Assembly (NCBI GenBank): GCA_023395515.1
Contig: JAEWZB010000099.1
Span: 1-29,918, forward strand
Length of the DNA: 29,918 nt
Direction of reading: 5' to 3'
Source: Bacillota bacterium
Lineage (GTDB): Bacteria > Bacillota > Syntrophomonadia > Syntrophomonadales > Syntrophomonadaceae
Shown piece by piece: positions 23,335-29,918 of this stretch. The notes under the pieces are model-generated. The model was not told the origin of the DNA. It searched no databases and saw only the letters and a list, made by a program, of their open reading frames with translations. How positions within the stretch are numbered: the first letter of the stretch is position 1; each line of letters opens with the position of its first letter. Position numbers and translations under genes: made by a program.

Positions 23335-25819
23335 TCAGAACACCACGCAGTTTTTTTCTCCAATCTTCGATTTTGGATTTTTCATCAAACCAGTATTCAT
23401 TGAGCAAAGGAAGCAATTCAAATCTTATAACAGATTCAAGCCAGTCATCGGTGATTTCTTTATCTGTACAAAAATAACTATGTCCGATTCTAAAACCATC
23501 TCCAAGGGATTCATCTTGGCTGATACTTTCATTGAGATGTTTTACTTTTTCAATTAATGCACCGAATTTTACATTATTTGACTGTTCTACAATTCTCTGA
23601 AACCCATCTGAATTAAAGGCGGGATCAATTTCATAGAAAGCAAATCTTCTTCTTAAGGCATAATCAATCATTGCAAGGCTACGGTCAGCAGTATTCATTA
23701 AACCAATGATATGGACATTTTTAGGAACAGAAAAAAGCTCATTTGCATAAAGAAGTCGGATTTTTTCACCGCGTTTATCATTTTCAATGAGCATGAGCAG
23801 TTCTCCAAAAATCTTACTCAAATTACCCCGATTAATTTCATCAATAACGAAAAAATAGTCGCGGTCAATATCATCTTGAGCTTTTTTACAGAACTGATAA
23901 AATGGCCCGGGGGTAAGCTCAAAGCCATCTTTTGTCGGGCGGAATCCCATAATAAAATCTTCATAGCTATAACTCTGGTGGAATTGCACCATCATAACTC
24001 GACTGATATCTTTTGAGCCGATTATGGAATATGCTAACCGTTTGGCGGCATATGTTTTGCCAACGCCGGGGGCGCCTTGCAGGATAATATTCTTTTTTGT
24101 TTTTATTAGCATAACAAGGGTTTCGTATTGGGCTGGTTCTATAAAAACTTCCTCTAAAAAAGTATCATCAGTATATTCTTCATAAGTTATTTCTTCTTCT
24201 GATTCCATTTCTTCAAGTGCGTCATTTCCAGCAATAAGCAATTCCAACTTGTGAATATAATCTGTATATGATGTAATATCAGTTAATGTTTTTATGACGG
24301 ACTGTCCAGGATGTTCCCAATTACCATTATGTGTCCACTTAATTTTTCGTATATGTTTGTATTCACCACGTGCAGAATCAAATATGTAGCCAGATTCAAC
24401 AATGCCTCGGCCAATTATTTCATGTATACCTTTTTTCGCAAAAACTATATCGCCTTCGCAGATTGAATGTGTAAACTGCCATGTTGCTAAAGAATCATTC
24501 CTATATGATTTTGATTTATCATATAAAGCTTTCATTTTTGAGCGCATAGCCTCTCTGTTTGCGTATTGAGTTAAATCGCCTAAATCATCCCAGCCAATAC
24601 CCATTATACCTTGTGAACGAAACTCGTCCCATTTACGCGAACCTTCACCCGGGGCATATATCCAAAAATGTTTTTCATTTAATGTACGTTCAGGATTTTC
24701 AGCTTCTGGTGGGTTTTCACGACGTTCTTTTAATATATCAACCCACTTAAAGAAAATTTCACTGGCTAGCTCGTAAGTCATTATAACATTCTGCCCTTTT
24801 TCAGTAAGTGTCCAAAGTCCGCGCGTAGATTTATCAATAATTCCTTCATATGCAAGATAATTTCTTGCCCAAGCAACTTCATTATCAAACTTTTTCCCGC
24901 CATTTTTTCCGCGAGTTTCATTTATGAGATCATCGGGCAAATTGAGGTTTGTAATAATTTTATTGCGTGTAGCTTCTGGGGTTGCAGAATTTCCAAGGTC
25001 TCTAAGCGCATCAACCAATGGCTCAAACCATTGTATAAAACTTGCTTTAGATATGCCTTTTTCTGGTTTTTCAGGAATTGAAGTAAGCCAAGCGGATTGT
25101 GAAAGTTCTGGAAAGCTATGAAATTTGGCTTCATCAGAAGACAATCCATTCTTGCATAGCTCCACAATTTTTAAATAACTTTCAGCATCGGGTAATTGTT
25201 TTAGATTAGAGATGCCTTTTATATTAATAAAATTGGCATCATCGTTTTCAAGTAGAAACTGACGATTCTTTCCATCAAGGTTTAAGTAAAAAAAGGGGCG
25301 TATCCAATAAAGGCCCATAGTAATGTTCCATTTAACGCAGATTTGTTTAATAACTATATTGTAATATTTGATGAATTCACTGCGCCCACTCTGTGTGGGC
25401 TGGTCAGCATATATTATTCCAGCTTCAAACATATTCCAGAGATTATCTATATCATTAGGTTTACGGTCTGCTTTATAGCCGAAAAACCAGGCCTGCATAT
25501 TATTTAAGACTGGAATACCATCAAACTCTGATGGAGTGGAGGTTTGGACACCAATGCGGTCACCTATTGCTTTCATTAAAGATATTCTGTTTCCAGTGGT
25601 AATACCTTTATTAAAAGTCCCAAAAACGGTAAAAGGGCAAATATCTTCCGAAGGCTGTCCGTTGTCTATAAATGGGTAACGTAACCCGGCTTGCTTATGG
25701 GCAGCTTCAAGTAATATTAATAACTCCGTACGTTTTTCCTTATAATTAAGTAATTTGTCAGCAAATTCTGAGTAAAATTGTGTCCACTCGAAACCTGATT
25801 GAATATTGTTATTGTACAT
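23327..25819 (-). CDS. mcrB: McrB-like AAA+ GTPase with EVE/PUA-like DNA-reading domain
   Basis: The start is taken as the ATG at 25819, with GGGGGAT just upstream, giving 830 residues and a two-base gap from the preceding gene. The order is an N-terminal domain of the McrB type (about 1-270), an Mrr-N-like winged helix (about 290-350, EVAWARNYLAYEGIIDKSTRGLWTL), an EVE/PUA-like domain (about 383-530, HFWIYAPGEGSRKWDEF, IMGIGWDDLGDL, EGDIVFAKKGIHEIIGRG), an acidic linker, and an AAA+ motor (about 560-825). The motor has Walker A GAPGVGKT (K588), Walker B FFVIDEINRGN and the McrB signature MNTADRS. EVE domains bind flipped modified bases, so this domain probably sets the target, such as methyl- or hydroxymethylcytosine. 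Confidence 0.93.
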   Translation of the reverse strand: MYNNNIQSGFEWTQFYSEFADKLLNYKEKRTELLILLEAAHKQAGLRYPFIDNGQPSEDICPFTVFGTFNKGITTGNRISLMKAIGDRIGVQTSTPSEFDGIPVLNNMQAWFFGYKADRKPNDIDNLWNMFEAGIIYADQPTQSGRSEFIKYYNIVIKQICVKWNITMGLYWIRPFFYLNLDGKNRQFLLENDDANFINIKGISNLKQLPDAESYLKIVELCKNGLSSDEAKFHSFPELSQSAWLTSIPEKPEKGISKASFIQWFEPLVDALRDLGNSATPEATRNKIITNLNLPDDLINETRGKNGGKKFDNEVAWARNYLAYEGIIDKSTRGLWTLTEKGQNVIMTYELASEIFFKWVDILKERRENPPEAENPERTLNEKHFWIYAPGEGSRKWDEFRSQGIMGIGWDDLGDLTQYANREAMRSKMKALYDKSKSYRNDSLATWQFTHSICEGDIVFAKKGIHEIIGRGIVESGYIFDSARGEYKHIRKIKWTHNGNWEHPGQSVIKTLTDITSYTDYIHKLELLIAGNDALEEMESEEEITYEEYTDDTFLEEVFIEPAQYETLVMLIKTKKNIILQGAPGVGKTYAAKRLAYSIIGSKDISRVMMVQFHQSYSYEDFIMGFRPTKDGFELTPGPFYQFCKKAQDDIDRDYFFVIDEINRGNLSKIFGELLMLIENDKRGEKIRLLYANELFSVPKNVHIIGLMNTADRSLAMIDYALRRRFAFYEIDPAFNSDGFQRIVEQSNNVKFGALIEKVKHLNESISQDESLGDGFRIGHSYFCTDKEITDDWLESVIRFELLPLLNEYWFDEKSKIEDWRKKLRGVLND

Positions 25820-25821
25820 TT

Positions 25822-27135
25822 TCAAATCCCCCATATGTTCAACTTCTCCAGTTCTTCCAGTGACCAAAGCGGTAAATTCAGTAACCAATCTTCTTTCCTA
25901 TAATCCGCCATAGATGTCCGAATAGACAGAGTGGGGTTGAACTTTTCTCTATAAGTTTTAAGACTCTTCGCCTGCAGATTGACCTCAGCCTTGACCTCCA
26001 CGGGAATGACAGCACTGCCTGTATCTATAACGAAGTCCACCTCAGCAATACCGCGCTCGGCTGTCCAGTAGTAAGTTTGGACATTCTTAAGCGTCTTAAG
26101 CTGCTGCAGTACATACTGTTCGGTCAGCGCGCCCTTGAATTCTTTGAACAGGTCGTTGCCGTCCAGAAGGACATCCTGACGAAGCCCAACCATGCAGGAG
26201 AGCAAGCCCACATCTACTAAAAACAGTTTGAACGCTTTCAGATCTTCATAGGCTTTCAGTGGCAGATTGGGAGCCGTAACACGATGCACTTTATGGATAA
26301 GCCCACAGTCGGTCAACCAAAGCAGGGCGAGCTCATATTCCTTTGCTCGAGCGCCTTCTTTAATAAGCCCGTATATGAATTTTTTGTTTTCTTTGGTCAA
26401 CTGTGCCGGAATGCTGTTCCAGAGCATCCGAATACGTGGTACCACTTCATTGGGGGCGTGTTTTGAAAAATCTTGTTCATATGCGGCGAGAATACGCTCT
26501 TGAATCTCCCGAACCTCGTTGAAATCCTTATTCTCAGAAAAAGTTAAGACCACTTCGGGCATGCCGCCCACATAATAGTAATGCTTCAGCAGATCAATAT
26601 AATCCTGTTTAAAGGTCGTGGCCATCTCGAAATCGCCTTTTTGCAGCAGTTCCACAAACTGTTCTTTGCCCATCGCCATCGCAAACTCAAAGAACGACAG
26701 GGGGTACAAGTCGAGAAACTCTACTTTCCCCACGGGGAACGATGTACCCTGGTGCAGTGCCACTCCCATCATGGAGCCGGCGCAGACAATCTGATACTGC
26801 GGTGCATCTTCGTTGAAGTATTTCAGGCTGGTCAGCGCCTTGGGTACCTCCTGAACCTCATCGAAGATCATTAGCGTGTTTTCAGCATTGATCTTATGCC
26901 CGGCATACAATTCCAAACCGGTAATAAGGCGGTCAATTTCCAAGTTGCCCTCAAACAGATTTTTCATCCGCTCGTTGTTATCAAAATTGATATAGACTAC
27001 CTTATTATAATGGGTGGCTCCAAACTCCTTCATTAACCAGGTCTTGCCCACCTGGCGGGCACCGCGTATGAGCAAAGGTTTACGCTGTCTCTTCGATTTC
27101 CAAGCTTGCAGTTGTTTTGATGCTATACGATACAT
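25822..27135 (-). CDS. AAA_14/DUF4143 ATPase
   Basis: The start is the ATG at 27135, eight bases after GGAG. A GTG at 27144 is also possible. The 437-residue protein has an N-terminal AAA_14 ATPase with Walker A G25-ARQVGKT and Walker B MIFDEVQEV. A C-terminal DUF4143 domain follows (about 215-400), with a PD-(D/E)xK-like pattern EVDFVI...IPVEVKA. The family is common and patchy in genomes, often near defence or toxin genes, and its function is unknown. It precedes mcrB by two bases on the same strand, so translation is probably coupled. Base composition is richer in G+C than the surroundings (32 of 60 bases at 26101-26160), which suggests a separate origin. Confidence 0.9.
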   Translation of the reverse strand: MYRIASKQLQAWKSKRQRKPLLIRGARQVGKTWLMKEFGATHYNKVVYINFDNNERMKNLFEGNLEIDRLITGLELYAGHKINAENTLMIFDEVQEVPKALTSLKYFNEDAPQYQIVCAGSMMGVALHQGTSFPVGKVEFLDLYPLSFFEFAMAMGKEQFVELLQKGDFEMATTFKQDYIDLLKHYYYVGGMPEVVLTFSENKDFNEVREIQERILAAYEQDFSKHAPNEVVPRIRMLWNSIPAQLTKENKKFIYGLIKEGARAKEYELALLWLTDCGLIHKVHRVTAPNLPLKAYEDLKAFKLFLVDVGLLSCMVGLRQDVLLDGNDLFKEFKGALTEQYVLQQLKTLKNVQTYYWTAERGIAEVDFVIDTGSAVIPVEVKAEVNLQAKSLKTYREKFNPTLSIRTSMADYRKEDWLLNLPLWSLEELEKLNIWGI

Positions 27136-27220
27136 GGCTATCACTCCACATAAATTATAACCACATTATAGCATGAAATGACAAAAAAACAAACGACTTT
27201 TCGCTCTTGGACATTTCAAG

Positions 27221-27258
27221 TCTAAGCAGACCTTATCAGTCCAAGAAAATCGTAATAA
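27221..27258 (+). repeat. Direct repeat copy at the DUF4143 end of the defence island
   Basis: TCTAAGCAGACC...TTATCAGTCCAAG, then AAAATCGTAATAA is the partner of 22138-22176. It lies 86 bases upstream of the DUF4143 start, so the two copies bracket exactly the three minus-strand genes. Confidence 0.7.
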
Positions 27259-27336
27259 GAGCCATAAAATTTTGATATTTGCATAATATGTGAAATAAGT
27301 TACAATTAAGAAGCTATATGACATGTTTCTAAATCT

Positions 27337-27372
27337 AACCCTGTAAGCCATAAGGTCTACAGGGTTTTTTTT
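27337..27372 (+). terminator. Rightward terminator with no gene before it
   Basis: AACCCTGTA (27337-27345) pairs perfectly with TACAGGGTT (27358-27366), then T6. It faces rightward, but no rightward gene lies between 22134 and here. It may end a small RNA from about 27260, or be left from before the island inserted. The rest of 27136-27500 is AT-rich with no gene seen. Confidence 0.8.
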
Positions 27373-27500
27373 ATTCTGCTAAAGATTTATCTATGGCTAA
27401 TTAGAAGGTGGGGGTTATGTTAATATAGAATAGGCTATTAGGTTATTATGGAATATTTATATATTTAAACAGGCTTTGCGCAGTAGAATTAAAGTTTATT

Positions 27501-27528
27501 TTGCCTCTAGTTTATCCATACTTATAGT
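27501..27528 (+). promoter_or_regulatory. Promoter of the raiA-like RNA and valS
   Basis: TTGCCT (27501-27506) and TATAGT (27523-27528) are 16 bases apart. The predicted transcript start near 27535 fits the structured RNA beginning about 27555. Confidence 0.5.
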
Positions 27529-27554
27529 GAAGCTTGCATTAGAGTCGTGTTATT

Positions 27555-27714
27555 AAGTAAAATTTAGATTATGTGAATTGATTTATCCGATGACTAATCT
27601 GCCCTAAGACCCCCGCCTCTATACGCGGCGGGTGCCCAAGGGCAGCTAAGTCCCTGGATCCGTGCGACTAAGATTCAGATGGAGTTAAGACTCCACCTGA
27701 ATCAAGTCTTACTT
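27555..27714 (+). ncRNA. Structured RNA resembling the raiA motif
   Basis: This 160-base element shows nested pairings: AAGTAA (27555-27560) with TTACTT (27709-27714), and GCCCT (27601-27605) with AGGGC (27639-27643), which encloses CCCGCC (27612-27617) with GGCGGG (27627-27632). A long final hairpin pairs GACT/AGTC (27666-27669/27705-27708), GATTCAG/CTGAATC (27672-27678/27697-27703) and TGGAGT/ACTCCA (27680-27685/27690-27695). The single-stranded conserved-looking piece AGCTAAGTCCCTGGATCCGT lies between. Layout and segments recall the raiA RNA motif of Firmicutes, judged from memory without a model search. It is not a T-box: no AGGGTGG-type antiterminator sequence is seen. It is GC-rich against an AT-rich background and sits 37 bases before the valS start. 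Confidence 0.55.
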
Positions 27715-27751
27715 TATTTTAAGGTTTATATAGAGGAGGTATTTTAGAAAG

Positions 27752-29918
27752 ATGTCAAATATGAATAATTTACCTAGTGTTTATGAGCCCCAAATGGTGG
27801 AAAGCAAATGGTATGAATATTGGAAAAGCAACGGCTTTTTTGCTCCCAGTGATGATTATACTAAAAAGCCTTTTTCCATAGTAATGCCTCCTCCTAATGT
27901 CACCGGATCATTACATTTGGGACATGCTTTAGATAACACTTTGCAAGATATTTTGACTAGATGGAGAAGGATGCAGGGTTACAACACTTTATGGTTGCCT
28001 GGTACTGACCATGCGGGTATTGCTACCCAGGCTAAAGTTGAAGAATCCCTGGCTAAAGAAGGCTTAAGCAAGCATGATTTGGGACGGGAGAAGTTTTTAG
28101 AAAAGGTTTGGGAATGGAAACACTTATACGGAAACCGTATTACTAACCAATTAAGCTTGCTGGGTTCTTCCTGTGACTGGAGCCGGGAAAGGTTCACCAT
28201 GGATGAGGGCTGCTCTGAAGCAGTTAGAGAAGTTTTTGTTAACCTTTATGAAAAGGACTTAATTTATCAAGGTGATTACATAATTAATTGGTGTCCCCGG
28301 TGTAATACGGCGATTTCAGATATTGAGGTCGAACATGAGGATAGTGCCGGATTCTTATGGCACATTAAATACCCCTTGGAAAATTCAGATGATTATTTAA
28401 TAGTAGCTACCACCAGACCGGAGACTATGTTGGGTGATACCGGAGTAGCGGTGCATCCTGAAGATGAAAGGTATGAGCATTTAATCGGCAAAAACGTAAG
28501 GCTGCCTTTAGTTAATAGGCTTATTCCTATTTTTGCGGACGAATATGTGGATAAGGAGTTTGGTACCGGGGCAGTTAAGGTTACTCCGGCCCATGACCCC
28601 AATGATTTTGAGATGGGCTTAAGACATAATCTGGAACAAATACGCGTTATGGATAACCAGGCCATAATGAATGAGAATGCCGGTATTTATGAAGGATTAG
28701 ACCGTAAAAAGTGCCGGGAAAAACTGGTGGCTGATCTTAAAGAGCAAGGCTTTTTAATGAATATTGAAGACCATCAGCATGCGGTAGGCCACTGTCAGCG
28801 CTGTGAAACTATAATTGAGCCCATGATTTCCAAACAGTGGTTTGTAAAAATGAAACCTTTAGCCGAGCCGGCTATTAAAAAGGTAGTCGATGGTGAAATA
28901 AGGTTTGTGCCCGAAAGGTTTACTAAGATATATATTAACTGGATGGAGGGTATCCGGGATTGGTGTATATCCAGACAGTTATGGTGGGGACATCGTATCC
29001 CGGTATGGTATTGTGATGATTGCGGAGAGGTTATCTGCAGCAAAACTGATCCCGATACCTGCCCAAAATGTAATTCGTCGGCTTTAAGACAAGATGAAGA
29101 TGTTTTAGATACTTGGTTTTCCAGTGCCTTGTGGCCTTTTTCTACTTTAGGCTGGCCGGAGAATACTAAAGAACTAGGCTATTTTTATCCTACCAGTGTC
29201 TTAGTTACCGGACGGGATATAATATTTTTCTGGGTAGCCCGAATGATTTTTTCCGGCCTTGAGCATACCGGGGCCAAGCCCTTTAGAGACGTTAATATTC
29301 ATGGGCTGATTTTAGATGGACAAGGGCGCAAAATGAGTAAATCTTTGGGTAATGGCATAGATCCTATTGAAGTTATTGAAAAATACGGGGCTGATACTTT
29401 AAGATTTTCCCTTATTACCGGGGTTACTCCGGGCAATGATGTGCGCTTTCATTGGGAAAAGGTTGAAAACACCCGTAATTTTGCTAATAAAATCTGGAAT
29501 GCTTCCCGCTTTGTGTTAATGAATTTAAATGAATATGAAAAGGTAAATGTAGAGAAAGATGAATTAACCTTAGTGGACCGCTGGATTATTTCGCGGTTAA
29601 ATCAAACCGTTAAAGAGGTAACCAAATTACTGGAAATTTATGATTCAGGGGAAGCTGCGAAAAAGCTTTATGAATTTATATGGGATGAGTTTTGCGACTG
29701 GTATATTGAATTAGCTAAACCTCGTTTATTCAGACCAGCTAATTCCCGGGAAAAACTAGTAGTACAAAATGTATTACATGAGGTTTTGATAAATATTCTG
29801 CGGCTGCTGCACCCGTTTATGCCTTTTATTACCGAGGAAATTTATCAGTATCTGCCCGGGGCTAATAAGACTATTATGCTGGATACTTGGCCGGGGGGAG
29901 ATGAAGCTGGAATTTGTC
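27752..29918 (+). CDS. valS: Valyl-tRNA synthetase, 3' end cut off by the window
   Basis: This class I aminoacyl-tRNA synthetase charges tRNA-Val with valine. ATG 27752 follows GAGGAGGT (27733-27740). About 722 residues are present of a usual 880 or so, so the C-terminal tRNA-binding coiled coil is missing here. The HIGH motif is PPPNVTGSLHLGHAL near residue 48, and the KMSKS motif is GRKMSKSLGNGIDP near residue 527. The editing domain between them contains ATTRPETMLGDTGVAVHPED. Two Cys-rich pieces, WCPRCNTAIS and CDDCGEVICSKTDPDTCPKC, are the usual zinc-site sequences. It follows the raiA-like RNA, with which it may share a promoter. Confidence 0.97.
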   Translation, partial: MSNMNNLPSVYEPQMVESKWYEYWKSNGFFAPSDDYTKKPFSIVMPPPNVTGSLHLGHALDNTLQDILTRWRRMQGYNTLWLPGTDHAGIATQAKVEESLAKEGLSKHDLGREKFLEKVWEWKHLYGNRITNQLSLLGSSCDWSRERFTMDEGCSEAVREVFVNLYEKDLIYQGDYIINWCPRCNTAISDIEVEHEDSAGFLWHIKYPLENSDDYLIVATTRPETMLGDTGVAVHPEDERYEHLIGKNVRLPLVNRLIPIFADEYVDKEFGTGAVKVTPAHDPNDFEMGLRHNLEQIRVMDNQAIMNENAGIYEGLDRKKCREKLVADLKEQGFLMNIEDHQHAVGHCQRCETIIEPMISKQWFVKMKPLAEPAIKKVVDGEIRFVPERFTKIYINWMEGIRDWCISRQLWWGHRIPVWYCDDCGEVICSKTDPDTCPKCNSSALRQDEDVLDTWFSSALWPFSTLGWPENTKELGYFYPTSVLVTGRDIIFFWVARMIFSGLEHTGAKPFRDVNIHGLILDGQGRKMSKSLGNGIDPIEVIEKYGADTLRFSLITGVTPGNDVRFHWEKVENTRNFANKIWNASRFVLMNLNEYEKVNVEKDELTLVDRWIISRLNQTVKEVTKLLEIYDSGEAAKKLYEFIWDEFCDWYIELAKPRLFRPANSREKLVVQNVLHEVLINILRLLHPFMPFITEEIYQYLPGANKTIMLDTWPGGDEAGIC

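Noticed and set aside
27380..27751. T-box leader for valS
   Set aside because: No AGGGTGG-type T-box sequence or specifier loop is seen. The structure fits a different RNA better.
1..29918. CRISPR array, insertion sequence or integrase
   Set aside because: No regularly spaced identical repeats and no transposase or recombinase frame are visible anywhere in the window.

Overview
The window looks like a chromosomal piece of a low-GC, Gram-positive-type anaerobe of the Clostridia, plausibly near the butyrate-metabolising Syntrophomonas-like groups. This rests on strong GGAGG-type ribosome sites, the order tig-clpP-clpX-lonB-lonA-ysxC (as in Bacillus and Clostridia), a butyryl/4-hydroxybutyrate-type CoA-transferase, CCA-encoding tRNA genes and a probable selenocysteine UGA. 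The species assignment is inference.

Positions 1-4752 hold short mixed units. A 96-codon HesB/IscA-like gene has an in-frame TGA followed by a good bacterial SECIS hairpin. It is followed directly by a CcdA-type thiol-disulfide membrane protein. Then come tRNA-Pro(TGG) with promoter and terminator, a DUF454 membrane protein, a CoA-transferase with terminator, a degenerate heptanucleotide repeat and a leftward L,D-transpeptidase. Positions 4753-8337 carry a chemoreceptor with a C-terminal zinc-binding CZB domain and a membrane TPR protein. The 336-base gap after it has two hairpins, one a terminator, and a possible structured RNA, and leads into a 959-residue SEC-C protein of unknown function.

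Positions 11679-20283 are the core housekeeping block: tRNA-Gly(GCC), trigger factor, ClpP, ClpX, LonB, a small unknown protein, LonA and the ribosome-assembly GTPase YsxC. Together these cover co-translational folding, ATP-dependent proteolysis and 50S assembly. A second SEC-C protein, leftward at 20301-21536, is a shorter full-length paralog of the first 400 residues of the 959-residue protein.

Positions 22138-27258 form a probable acquired defence island on the minus strand: a DUF4143/AAA_14 ATPase, mcrB (with a central EVE/PUA-like reader domain) and mcrC (with PD-(D/E)xK residues). The genes are packed with a 2-base gap and an 8-base overlap. The island lies between two imperfect direct repeats of about 38 bases, and a partial third copy lies just outside. 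Next to it are an orphan terminator and a promoter-led structured RNA that resembles the raiA motif. The window ends inside valS.

The best leads are the HesB-like selenoprotein with its CcdA neighbour, the SEC-C paralog pair, the three-gene McrBC-plus-DUF4143 cassette with flanking repeats, and the two structured-RNA candidates.
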